This document shows, piece by piece, positions 1 through 8,300 of a DNA stretch of 15,870 nt. The DNA is taken from NCBI GenBank assembly GCA_910577085.1, contig CAJTLE010000067.1, positions 1-15,870 on the forward strand, given 5' to 3'. This DNA is from an uncultured Allobaculum sp. (lineage in GTDB: Bacteria > Bacillota_I > Bacilli_A > Erysipelotrichales > Erysipelotrichaceae). Position 1 is the first letter of the stretch, and the number at the start of each line of letters is the position of its first letter. The translations under genes were made by a program, and so were the position numbers. The notes under the pieces are model-generated. The model was given only the letters and a program-made list of their open reading frames with translations, was not told the origin of the DNA and ran no database searches.

Positions 1-60
1 GTAGCTAATATTGTATAGGAATGATGAACGATTTACACTCACCTGTTTGGTGAAAAGCAA

Positions 61-110
61 AATGGCCGGAAACACGTTCTTTAAAGGTGTTTCCGGCCAT
101 TTGTCGTTTT
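61..110 (+). terminator. Intrinsic terminator of a gene left of the window
   Basis: A perfect 15-bp inverted repeat (61-75 with 87-101, core GGCCGGAAACAC / GTGTTTCCGGCC) has an 11-nt loop and is followed by TGTCGTTTTT. No reading frame stays open into it from position 1. It therefore most likely ends a transcript whose coding part lies outside the window on the left. Confidence 0.8.
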
Positions 111-136
111 TGATGAATTGTTCAGGTATTAGACAT

Positions 137-172
137 AAAAAAAGGTAGTGGCTCAACGGTTAGTCACTACCT
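137..172 (-). terminator. Minus-strand intrinsic terminator without an obvious gene
   Basis: AGGTAGTG (143-150) pairs with CACTACCT (165-172), and partial pairing continues towards the loop. Seven A residues at 137-143 become a U tract when read on the minus strand. There is no T run on the plus-strand side, so the signal is directional. No minus-strand coding region lies between here and 398, which makes this terminator an orphan. Confidence 0.65.
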
Positions 173-212
173 CAGTGGTAAATCAATCAAATTTTGTCAG
201 CAGCCTCAATAC

Positions 213-249
213 AAATCGGGTTTCCTTTTCAGAGGAAGCCCGATTTTTT
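213..249 (+). terminator. Hairpin with U tract, plus strand
   Basis: A 14-bp stem (213-226 with 233-246) has one G-T wobble and a 6-nt loop and runs straight into a T tract (244-249). It has the shape of an intrinsic terminator. No plus-strand gene lies between this and the terminator at 61-110. It may be a backup terminator, or part of a structured RNA read from the other strand. Confidence 0.6.
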
Positions 250-286
250 ACGAAGATCTGAGATTTGTCTAGTTAGATTAAATTAT

Positions 287-323
287 GATGCGTCAGACAA
301 AAGGCTCTTTTTTCTGACGCATC
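287..323. repeat. 11-bp perfect inverted repeat upstream of the HTH regulator
   Basis: GATGCGTCAGA (287-297) and TCTGACGCATC (313-323) are exact complements with a 15-nt spacer. No T run follows on either side, so it is not a normal terminator. It lies about 75 bases before the regulator start. It could be a leader hairpin, an operator, or the first stem of a minus-strand RNA. Confidence 0.6.
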
Positions 324-398
324 TTACAATTAAAGTCTAAAGGGGATTTGATAATTAGCCAATACCCATAATTCCGCGTACGAAATGGAAAAGATAAT

Positions 399-1661
399 AT
401 GACTACATGTGATAACCTTGGACTTTTTGAGAAGTGGCTGCGAAAGAGCTACGGCTATTCTTTGAAAAATGTGGCCCATGATATTGAAATCTCAAAAAGC
501 TTTTTGAGTGATGCTGAAAAAGGAAGAAGAGTTTTAAAGCCAGAGATTTTCTCCAGGTTTCTGGAACAATATAAAATTGATTTTTCTGTTAATAAATTAT
601 CGATAGATAAAGCTAAATCTTTATTAGATGCCTTCGTTTCAGCTTGGATAGACCGGGATCTTGTCGATGAAGAGAAAACCAAAAGAGAACTGGCGATCAA
701 TCGACCAGCCTTACAAAATTCATTGGGATGCTTGTATTTGCTTCTGATCGATATTTTTTTGTCTGTTCACCTTTATGCTCAACCCTCAGACGTCCAGATG
801 AATAGCTTTTTAGAAGAAATTGAGAACTATCTTCCTCTCTTCTCACAGGATGAACAAGCGTTAATCAGCTTTCTCAAAGGCTTTGAGGTGATGAAAAAAA
901 AGAAATATCAAGCGGCTTTGGACCATTATGAAAAAGCCTTGAGAATACTAGATGGCAAACAATGGCCAGAACTTGAAGGGATCATCAAATTTCATCTGGC
1001 TCATGTTCTGGGCGCAACTGTTTCTTTTTTTCAGGCCTATAAAACAGTCCAGGAAGCTCGTTCTATTTTTGTGAATCATAACAATCATATACGGATGCTT
1101 TTTTGTGATAATAACAGTGCTTCTTATCTCATCAGTATGCATGAGTTTGAAGCTGCCAAAAATTGTATCCATAATATGCAGAGGTGCCAGAAAAGATGGT
1201 TTCATGACGGTCTGACCTACTCAAATACAACGACTCTTATGATTATTGCCTTAACACTGGAAGAAAAATTTGAACATGCCATTGAATTTGCCAGAGATCA
1301 CCCTTTTCCGATTGAAAATGGCTTTATTGGAAATCTGTTACTGATCCCCTATTGTTATTACCGACTGGAACAAAATGAAGAATGTTTGAAAAGTATTGAG
1401 GATTTATCTAAAAAAAAACCAACCGATGATGATCGGGCTCTTTTTGAAATTTTAAAACGTATCCTCAATCAAGATTCTAAGGGCATTGAAAATGCGAAAA
1501 TTAAAATGATGCAAATCTGTGTCCGCCAAAAGAACTGGTGTATGTTAATGGTCCTGTATCAGTTGATGATTGCCTACTACGAATCGAAAAATGAGGTAGA
1601 ACTGCTCAATGACGCTTACCGCCAGCAAGCCCGAATTTACCGCCATCAGCTGCCTGTTTAA
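399..1661 (+). CDS. HTH (XRE-like) regulator with TPR-like C-terminal region, RRNPP-type
   Basis: This 420-residue protein is probably a cytoplasmic transcription regulator. Residues 9-63 read as a Cro/C1-type helix-turn-helix: a helix around FEKWLRKSYGYSLKNVA, then DIEISKSFLSDAEKGRR as turn and recognition helix. The rest is a long all-helical region with TPR-like pairs, for example KKKYQAALDHYEKALRIL near residues 167-184 and a second near EFEAAKNCIHNMQRC. The HTH-plus-TPR layout and the length fit the RRNPP class (Rgg, NprR, PlcR), whose members bind short exported peptides. The exact subfamily is not clear. The ribosome binding site is weak (GGAAAAG, 387-393). The gene is visibly A+T-rich compared with those right of 2414, which may signal transfer. 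No target operon is adjacent: on the right lies a 750-base gene-poor stretch, where a cognate peptide might be sought. Confidence 0.8.
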   Translation: MTTCDNLGLFEKWLRKSYGYSLKNVAHDIEISKSFLSDAEKGRRVLKPEIFSRFLEQYKIDFSVNKLSIDKAKSLLDAFVSAWIDRDLVDEEKTKRELAINRPALQNSLGCLYLLLIDIFLSVHLYAQPSDVQMNSFLEEIENYLPLFSQDEQALISFLKGFEVMKKKKYQAALDHYEKALRILDGKQWPELEGIIKFHLAHVLGATVSFFQAYKTVQEARSIFVNHNNHIRMLFCDNNSASYLISMHEFEAAKNCIHNMQRCQKRWFHDGLTYSNTTTLMIIALTLEEKFEHAIEFARDHPFPIENGFIGNLLLIPYCYYRLEQNEECLKSIEDLSKKKPTDDDRALFEILKRILNQDSKGIENAKIKMMQICVRQKNWCMLMVLYQLMIAYYESKNEVELLNDAYRQQARIYRHQLPV

Positions 1662-1728
1662 CATGATTTTCTAAAATTGCAATCCCCAAAAATACGCGTC
1701 CAGAATCGAGCAGAAGAATAAAGGCGTT

Positions 1729-1873
1729 CTAAAATTTCACGAGGTTTTGATATCGGCAATCTTTCTAAGGGCTTGCGGTCTCAAAACCTCATTTACTTTA
1801 GAACCGCTGTGGTCCCATGAGGTTTCGACCTCATGGGACCACAGCGGTTCTATTCCTCTTCATGAAATTTTAG
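1729..1873. repeat. Nested inverted-repeat element
   Basis: Three nested or adjacent stems sit in 145 bases. The outer arms are CTAAAATTTCA (1729-1739) and TGAAATTTTAG (1863-1873), exact complements. Inside are a first stem, GAGGTTTTGA (1741-1750) with TCAAAACCTC (1781-1790), and a second 25-bp hairpin described separately. Together they make a three-way junction on paper. The word GAGGTTT recurs at 1741 and 1820, so alternative pairings are possible. There is no coding frame in it. It could be a structured RNA at the 3' end of the regulator transcript or a small inserted element. Confidence 0.55.
1799..1852. repeat. Perfect 25-bp hairpin with TTCG loop
   Basis: Positions 1799-1823 and 1828-1852 are exact reverse complements, separated only by TTCG (1824-1827). 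The arm includes CCGCTGTGGTCCCATGAGG. A mismatch-free stem this long with a 4-base loop is well beyond a typical terminator, and no T run follows it. It would be very stable as RNA and could extrude as a DNA cruciform. Confidence 0.9.
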
Positions 1874-1898
1874 ATTCCAGCCTGGAATCTAATTTTTA
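1870..1898 (+). terminator. Probable terminator downstream of the HTH regulator
   Basis: TTAGATTCC (1870-1878) pairs with GGAATCTAA (1884-1892), with the 5-nt loop AGCCT, and is followed by TTTTTA (1893-1898). It is the only hairpin with a plus-strand U tract between the regulator stop and the convergent terminator at 2266, so it probably ends the regulator transcript after the nested repeat element. Confidence 0.6.
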
Positions 1899-2265
1899 TA
1901 ACCTATGATTTCAGAATTTTACTGAGTATAAAATCAAAGCGCTACTATAGATAAAGCAAGTTAAGAAGAATTTATCTCTGCTTTTTGAGGTGAATTCATA
2001 GTATATAAAGCTTATGTTCTTAGACTGGAGTTTATCATCTGTATTTTGAACATAAAAGTTAATATACAATCAACGAGTACTGGTAATGTTTATACTACCA
2101 AACGTTCTAATCCTTTATATAAGATCATTTTTCGTATAAAACGGATCAGAAAGAAGAATCTGCTTAATCTATAGTAAATTTGGATGGTCATTGATTGTTG
2201 GCCCTATATAGTACATATTTTTTCGATTTTAGGTTCCAGGATATAGATGCTTTACTCAGGGTGCG
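1899..2265. other. A+T-rich stretch with no supported gene
   Basis: No reading frame here has both reasonable length and a good ribosome binding site. Two very short frames on the plus strand are worth noting because the neighbouring regulator resembles peptide-binding types: 2014-2049 (11 residues) and 2086-2139 (17 hydrophobic residues, MFILPNVLILYIRSFFV). Neither has a clear Shine-Dalgarno sequence. A GAGGTG at 1987-1992 is too far from the first ATG to help. Confidence 0.4.
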
Positions 2266-2301
2266 AAACAAAAAGCCTGTCGATTGGCAGGCTTTTTGTT
2301 T
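2266..2301. terminator. Bidirectional terminator, serving the tetR gene
   Basis: A 14-bp perfect stem (2266-2279 with 2288-2301; AAACAAAAAGCCTG / CAGGCTTTTTGTTT) is extended by a G-T and a C-G pair to a GATT loop. The stem contains A runs on one side and T runs on the other, so it can end transcripts in both directions. It lies 112 bases past the tetR stop codon. Confidence 0.85.
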
Positions 2302-2413
2302 GGAAAAAAGGAAATGAGGGCTTTGATGGCTGTGCACTCTTTTAGTCAGGATCGATGAGATAAAACGGCAAGCCAGGAGAACAAGCCAGGAGAAACAAAA
2401 GAGCAGATCAGAG

Positions 2414-3055
2414 TTAAAGAGCATCCACAGGATTTGAAGATGATGGTTCCTGGATCTGGGCTGCACTGCTTAAAATCGCCCGGATGGCTTCAAATAAGGC
2501 AGGCTTGACGGTTTCGATTGGCGCGGGCTGGTTTTCGACAATGGAGCTGTAGCAGATTGATCCGGTCAGTTCAAGAATCATGGAAAAGACAATCCGTGGC
2601 TGCTGGTAGTGATAGCCGCATTTCAGGGCGAGAGCGTTGAAACGTTCGGCCAGGTCGATATCTTTTTCGACCATGGTGCTGGCCAGATGTTTATGGAACA
2701 GACCGAAAGAAAGATTGCGGCGAATCAGTTTGAGGAGCAGGGGATTGGAGATGAGCTGGGCCAGGATCTGATTGATCATGAAAATCACGGCATCCTGCAG
2801 ATTGCGAAAGTCGTTTTTTTCCAGTTCTTCAACCGCATGCATTAAAAGGCGGCGGGATTCACCCGCAATCAGATGGTCGCGGATATCGTATTTATCCTTG
2901 AAAAACAGGTAGAAGGTGCCTTTGGCAACGCCTGCATGATTGGTTATATCGGCAATGGAGACTTCCTGGACATCGTTCTGGGTAAACAGGTCATAGGCAG
3001 CTTCAATCAGTCGGTGCTGCTTAAGCGATTTATTTTGCTGGATTTTGGTTGGCAT
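2414..3055 (-). CDS. TetR/AcrR-family transcriptional repressor
   Basis: This 213-residue protein has the usual TetR length and layout. Residues 13-58 form the DNA-binding domain, with the helix-turn-helix core VSIADITNHAGVAKGTFYLF at 32-51, followed by the typical K-D-K-x-D-I. The remaining helices form the ligand-binding and dimerisation part, which is too variable to name a ligand. It is transcribed away from the MMPL exporter operon, with 155 bases between the two starts and two matching palindromic operators in the gap. It is therefore very likely a local repressor of that operon, and perhaps of itself. The start is fixed by the lack of another in-frame ATG nearby. Its -10 box TATAAT lies only 6 bases upstream of the ATG, so the transcript may be leaderless. 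Confidence 0.93.
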   Translation of the reverse strand: MPTKIQQNKSLKQHRLIEAAYDLFTQNDVQEVSIADITNHAGVAKGTFYLFFKDKYDIRDHLIAGESRRLLMHAVEELEKNDFRNLQDAVIFMINQILAQLISNPLLLKLIRRNLSFGLFHKHLASTMVEKDIDLAERFNALALKCGYHYQQPRIVFSMILELTGSICYSSIVENQPAPIETVKPALFEAIRAILSSAAQIQEPSSSNPVDAL

Positions 3056-3061
3056 ATGCCT

Positions 3062-3089
3062 ATTATAGTCGATTGGTTTCTGAATTCAA
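3062..3089 (-). promoter_or_regulatory. Promoter of the tetR gene
   Basis: On the minus strand TTGAAT (3089-3084) and a perfect TATAAT (3067-3062) are separated by 16 bp. The expected start of transcription falls on or next to the A of the tetR start codon at 3055, leaving no room for a standard ribosome binding site. Confidence 0.65.
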
Positions 3090-3092
3090 TAA

Positions 3093-3109
3093 AATGACCA
3101 TTGGTCATT
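3093..3109. promoter_or_regulatory. TetR operator O1 (17-bp palindrome)
   Basis: AATGACCATTGGTCATT is a perfect palindrome with a single central base (3101). It lies 4 bp upstream of the tetR -35 box and shares the TGACCRTTGGTCA core with a second site 64 bp away. That is the expected arrangement for a divergently encoded TetR repressor. Binding is inferred. Confidence 0.8.
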
Positions 3110-3157
3110 ATTTGAACATTCTTCCAAAAGTGTACAGGAGAAGTAAGGGGGTTAAAA

Positions 3158-3186
3158 TTGACCGTTGGTCAGTTTGGAACTATCAT
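3158..3186 (+). promoter_or_regulatory. Promoter of the MMPL / heptad-protein operon
   Basis: TTGACC (3158-3163) and TATCAT (3181-3186) are spaced by exactly 17 bp. Transcription would start near 3193, giving a leader of about 18 bases with an AAAGGAA ribosome binding site. This promoter excludes the longer in-frame starts upstream (3049 and 3094). Confidence 0.8.
3159..3171. promoter_or_regulatory. TetR operator O2 overlapping the MMPL -35 box
   Basis: TGACCGTTGGTCA differs from the core of O1 at one position. It overlaps the TTGACC -35 hexamer of the exporter promoter, so an occupied site would block RNA polymerase directly. The centres of O1 and O2 are 64 bp apart, about six helical turns, which would also allow looping. 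Confidence 0.8.
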
Positions 3187-3210
3187 GTCTTGCGTGAAAG
3201 GAATTCTGGT

Positions 3211-5328
3211 ATGGAAAACTGTTCAAAATTTATTGTTAAGTATCGAAATTGGATCCTGTTGATTGCGACGATTCTTCTGATTCCGTCCATGATCGGCTAT
3301 TTCAATACGCGTGTTAACTACGATATTCTGACCTACCTGCCAACCAGTTCACCTTCAATCGTGGCTCAGGATCATCTGAATGATGATTTCAATTTAGCGG
3401 GTACCGCGATGATCGTGGTTGACGATACGCCGGAAAAAGAGGTCAAGGACCTCGAAGCCAAAATCGCCGAAGTCCCGGGTGTAGATCGGACTTTATGGCG
3501 CAGTGATGTGGTCGATTTAAGTATTCCGCAAAGCGTCTTGCCGGATGAGTTCCGCAAGGCTCTGTATGCGGACAATGCGACGATGATCATTGTCACCTTT
3601 ACCGAACCGGCGGCCAGTGATTCAACGATGAATGCCATCGAGCAGATCAAGACTCTTTGCAACGAGAACGAGCATGTCGCTGGATTCTCCGCGATCACGG
3701 CGGATACGAAAGATATGATCGACCGTGAAACACCGATTTATTCCGGCATTGCCGTATTGCTTGTCTTAGTTGTTCTTTCCTTAGGACTGAAGTCATGGCT
3801 TGCGCCATTCATCTTCATCCTTGGCATGGTGTATCCAATTGTTTACAACATGGGCACCAACATTTTCTTAGGTGAAATTTCCTACGTGACAAAAGCCTTG
3901 AGCATGATCTTGCTGCTGGCTGTCTCGATGGACTACTCCATCTTCCTTCTGCATCGTTATCAGGAAGAAAAACAAAAAGGAGAAAACAAGGAAGAAGCCA
4001 TGGCGAAAGCGATTCACGCCACATGGATTTCCATTACATCTTCTTCAATTACTACAATCGCTGGCTTCTTAGCCTTACTGGTCATGCAGCTGACTTTAGG
4101 AAGAGATATCGGTCTGGTTATGGCAAAAGGTGTTTTACTTGCCGTTATCTGCACCATTCTGATTCTGCCTTCCTTATTAATGTTCTTTGATCCATGGATC
4201 GAAAAATGGCAGCATCCGGCTCTGATCCGTCCACTGCCAAAATTCTCCTCCTGGGTAGTCACTCATCACAAGGCCATTCTGATTGTGTTTGTGATTCTGT
4301 TTATCCCGGCAATCTACTGCAACTCCCACGTTGCTCAATATTATGACCTGGCTGCTTCGCTTCCAGGTGATCTCGAAAGTGTCAAAGGTACTAACGAACT
4401 GAAAGATAAATTCGATATGACGACCTCCCACTTCATCATGGTCGATAAAGATCTTTCTTCTTCCGATACGCAGGCCATGATCAAAGAAATTGAAGGTCTG
4501 GATGGCATTACCAATGTCATTGCCTATGACAAATTTGTCGGCCCAATGATCCCGGCTGAACTGGAACCAGAAGCCATTAAGGATCTGACCGAAACTGACG
4601 ATCTCAAACTGGTGCTTGTCAATACGTCCTATCGTTCAGCAACCGATGAGATCAACAAACAGATTGATGATCTGTATACCATTACTCAGAAATATGACCC
4701 GAACGCAATGATTGCTGGTGAGGGCAACATGACAAAAGATCTGATCGATGTCACCAACGTCGACTTCCAGATGGTTAACGTCGTATCGATTCTGGCCATT
4801 CTGGTCATTATCGCTCTGACCTTTAAGTCCTTCTCACTGCCATTCATTCTGGTTGTATGTATTGAATTTGCGATTGTTGTCAATATGGGTATTCCATATC
4901 TGACCCATACCGAACTGCCATTCATTGCCGGCATTGTCATCGGCACCATTCAGCTTGGTGCCTGCATTGACTATGCAATCCTGATGACCAGCCGGTTTAA
5001 AGAAGAACTTGAAAAAGGTCTGAATCCAAAAGAGGCAATTCAAACCGCCATTACGCAGACCATGCCATCCATTATTACATCTGGTATGTCTTTCTTTGCG
5101 GCCTGCTCGGGTGTTTCTTTAATTGCCAAAATGGATTTGATCAAATCCTTATGTACATTGCTTGGCCGCGGCGCTGTCATCAGTGTCATTGTCATTCTGA
5201 CTGTTCTGCCAAGTCTGCTGTATTTATCCAATTCGCTGATCGCGAAAACAACGAAAGGCTGGCCAAAAGCACAAGCCGCCCACGATCAGAAGCATTCAGA
5301 AAGTGAAGGTATCTCTGTTCATGCATAA
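3211..5328 (+). CDS. MMPL/RND-family membrane exporter
   Basis: This 705-residue inner-membrane transporter is of the MMPL (YdfJ/MmpL-like) branch of the RND superfamily, which typically exports lipids or hydrophobic compounds using the proton gradient. The layout is duplicated: a TM helix near residues 13-31, an extracytoplasmic domain, five helices from about 176, then a second TM near 353-371, an extracytoplasmic domain and five more helices. Both copies of the Asp-Tyr signature in the fourth helix of each half are present: SMDYSIFLLHRYQEE (D241, Y242) and ACIDYAILMTSRFKEE (D587, Y588). The open frame extends upstream to 3049, but ATG 3211 is chosen because it has AAAGGAA (3197-3203) before it and lies just after the promoter. 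It overlaps the next gene by 8 bases, so the two are translationally coupled. The substrate cannot be read from the sequence. Confidence 0.93.
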   Translation: MENCSKFIVKYRNWILLIATILLIPSMIGYFNTRVNYDILTYLPTSSPSIVAQDHLNDDFNLAGTAMIVVDDTPEKEVKDLEAKIAEVPGVDRTLWRSDVVDLSIPQSVLPDEFRKALYADNATMIIVTFTEPAASDSTMNAIEQIKTLCNENEHVAGFSAITADTKDMIDRETPIYSGIAVLLVLVVLSLGLKSWLAPFIFILGMVYPIVYNMGTNIFLGEISYVTKALSMILLLAVSMDYSIFLLHRYQEEKQKGENKEEAMAKAIHATWISITSSSITTIAGFLALLVMQLTLGRDIGLVMAKGVLLAVICTILILPSLLMFFDPWIEKWQHPALIRPLPKFSSWVVTHHKAILIVFVILFIPAIYCNSHVAQYYDLAASLPGDLESVKGTNELKDKFDMTTSHFIMVDKDLSSSDTQAMIKEIEGLDGITNVIAYDKFVGPMIPAELEPEAIKDLTETDDLKLVLVNTSYRSATDEINKQIDDLYTITQKYDPNAMIAGEGNMTKDLIDVTNVDFQMVNVVSILAILVIIALTFKSFSLPFILVVCIEFAIVVNMGIPYLTHTELPFIAGIVIGTIQLGACIDYAILMTSRFKEELEKGLNPKEAIQTAITQTMPSIITSGMSFFAACSGVSLIAKMDLIKSLCTLLGRGAVISVIVILTVLPSLLYLSNSLIAKTTKGWPKAQAAHDQKHSESEGISVHA

Positions 5329-8300
5329 CCGTACAAACCGCACAATCCGTATTCTTGAAGCTTCCATTCTTTCCGGCACTATGGTTGTTACCACTCTGCC
5401 AACAGCCATTCTGGCCAACGATGAAGAAGCAGATGAAAACAAGACCGAAAAAACCGAAACGGTCTATACCTTTGTAGATCCAGATGGCAATATCGATAAA
5501 ACCATCGTTTCCAGCTGGCTGCATAACGATGACGGCCTTGATACTGTCAAAGAAGTCCTCAACTTAACGGATGTTCAGAACCTGAAAGGGGATGAAGAAC
5601 CAGTCGTTGATGGCCAGAACTACACCTGGAATGTTAAAGGCAATGACCTGTACTACCAGGGCGAAACCACAAAGAAGCCGCCAATCGCAATTTCAATTAC
5701 CTATACCCTCGATGGCAAACCAATTAAAGCATCTGAACTTGAAGGCAAGAGCGGTCATCTGGTGACTACCATTCATTTCACCAACACTGAAAACCGCCCC
5801 GTCAAGGTCGATGGCAAAGATGTTGTCATTCATCCAACTTTCCTTGCCGGTGGTCTGATGTCTTTAGATGGTGACATCTTCAGCAACGTTACCTGCGATC
5901 AGGGCAAAACTGTCAATGATGGTGATAAAGAATTCCTCGCTTTTGCGGCTGTTCCTGGCTTAACCGAAACCATGAAAAGCGCAGGTCTGGAAGATCTGAC
6001 TGATAAACTGGATGCTTCAGATGACATCGTTGTTCAGGCAGATGTAAAAGACTACAAAGCCCCAGAAATGTATATGGGTGCTTCCAACGAATTTGAATTA
6101 TCTGAACTGGCTGATCTGGATAAAATTTCTGATCTGAGTGGTCAGGTTGGTCAGTTATTTGATGGTGCCGATCAGCTTGTAGATGGCACTGCCCAGCTTG
6201 CCGATGGTACTGCTCAGCTCGCTGACGGAACTGGCCAGCTTGTAGATGGAACTTCCCAGCTTTCTACAGGTGCTTCTACACTTGCCGATGGTACAGACCA
6301 GTTGGTTGCTGGTGTCAGTCAGCTTAAAAATGGAACCAGTCAGTTAGTTGATGGAACTTCTCAGCTTTCCGCTGGCTCTTCCGTTCTGGTCGATGGTACT
6401 TATCAGCTCGAACAGGGAACTATTCAGGCTGTAGACGGCACTGCCCAGTTAAAAGATGGTGCATCTGCATTACAGGCCGGAACTCTTGCCTTAGTTGATG
6501 GATCCAATGATCTGAAAGCCGGAACTTCGGAACTGGCAAGCGGCAGCAGTCAGTTAGCTGCTGGCACGACCCAGTTAAAAGATGGAGCTGCTGCTTTATC
6601 CGCTGGTGCTGCTACCCTTGCAAAGGGTGCTGGCGATCTGGAAACCGGAACTTCAAAGTTAGCTGATGGCGCTAAATCGCTCAATGATCAAGTTACTCAA
6701 GCTGCCACCGATATGCCTGGACAACTGGAAACACTTGATGCTGGAGCAGACGCAGTTTATAAGGGTGTAGTTCAACTTTCAACCGGATTAAAGCAAATGC
6801 AACAGCAATTGGAAGTGCTGCAACCTGAAACACAAATTGGTCAGCTCAATGGAGCTTTAAATGGTATTGAGGAAGCTTCTAGCAAAATTGGTACTAGTAC
6901 AGGTGATCTAGAAGGACAGATTGCCACATTAACCAGTCAGGTTCAACAACTTGAAAACCAAAAAGCCTCTTTAACACAGGAATTAACTGCAGCTAAACTT
7001 CAGGCAGCTAATGCAGTTATGGCGATGAAGAATAACGCTGCTAGTCTGAGCGGAGACAGTGCTGCTCTTGATCAGGCGCAGGGTTCCTTGAACGCTGCAG
7101 CCAGCACTCTGCCAGATGCTGCAAGTAAGATTCAGGCGGGCAGTGATCAGCTGAATGCTTCAGTAAGCAATATTCAGCAGTCTGTTGATAATGCCAATGC
7201 TCAGATTGCTGATGTCAATGCCAGCCTCAGCCAGGCAGGTGCCGCTAAAGCTGGCGTGCAGGAAAACCTGAATGCAGCCCAGTCTGCCAATGCCAGTGCC
7301 CAGGCTGAATTAAGCGGTGTCCAGAGCAGTGTAGAAAATTCTCGCGCAAACCTGATGGCTCAGGCCAGCGCTCTTCAGGAATCCAACCCAGAAGCCGCTG
7401 CCGTATTAGCGGATGCAGCCAACAGTCTGCCGGATACCACTTCTGCCCAGTCTGCCCTCCAGGCTGCCAGTGGTTCCATGCAGGCAGCAGCCGGCTCGGC
7501 CGAACAAATGCCCGATGCCGTAGCTGGTATTGATGCCCAGGTTCCAGGGGTGGACCCATCGGCCGCCAGCACAGTTCAGGATGCTATCAATGATCTGAAT
7601 GCTTCAGCTGGTCATGTTGCCAATGCAAGCAACACAATCAGTTCGACAGCCGGCTCGGTTTCTGCAACCCAGTCCAATGTAGCTTTTGCTGCCGACCAGA
7701 TCATCACCCTGGATGATACCCCAACAACAGATACAACTCTTGCCGATGCGGCTAATGGTGCTGCGGCTAGTCTAAGTACGATTAATGATGCGAACAGTTC
7801 AATTGCTGGATATATTAAAACTGCCAGAGCTGTCAGCGATAATTTGAAAAATGGTTTGACACTGTTGAGTGGGGCCCTTGCTGGAACGGAACAGCAGCAG
7901 GGTATTGTTGCTGGAGCAACAAGTCTTGAAGAGGGTTCAAGCAATTTATACGAGTCTATTCATACTAAACTCATTCCAGACCTGAATAAGAACTTTGCGC
8001 AATTAGCCGAAGGAACTGCCCAGCTCAGCAATGGAGCAGACGCAGTTAATACAGGTGCTCAACAGCTTGCTTCTGGCGCTTCTGAACTTTCTGCTGGTGC
8101 TTCTCAGTTATCTTCCGGAACTGTTGAAGTCGACAGTGGTGCAAGTGCTCTGGCTGCTGGTGCATCCAAACTGGATGCCGGCGCTGGTGCTTTAAATGCC
8201 GGTATTGCTCAGGTCAATGATGGAGCAGCTGCTCTGTATACTGGTGGAGCTGCTTTGTATGATGGTGCTGTTCAGCTTAGAGATGGTGCTGCTCAGGTAC

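Larger units (their letters stand above)
137..327 (-). ncRNA. Candidate minus-strand small RNA with three hairpins
   Basis: On the minus strand a promoter-like pair TTGGCT (362-357) and TAGACT (339-334), spaced by 17 bp, would start transcription near 327. Such a transcript would fold into the hairpins at 287-323, 213-246 and 143-172 and end at a U tract at 137. It contains no meaningful ORF. The promoter boxes match consensus only 4 of 6 each, so this rests mainly on the directional orphan terminator. It is inference. Confidence 0.25.

Noticed and set aside
1799..1852. 25-bp hairpin considered as an IS200/IS605-type transposon end
   Set aside because: No transposase gene or remnant is found nearby, and only one such hairpin is present in the window.
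3049..3210. Upstream in-frame extension of the MMPL gene (starts at 3049 or 3094)
   Set aside because: The segment contains both operators and the promoter. Transcription should begin near 3193, so these codons would not be in the mRNA. ATG 3211 has its own ribosome binding site.
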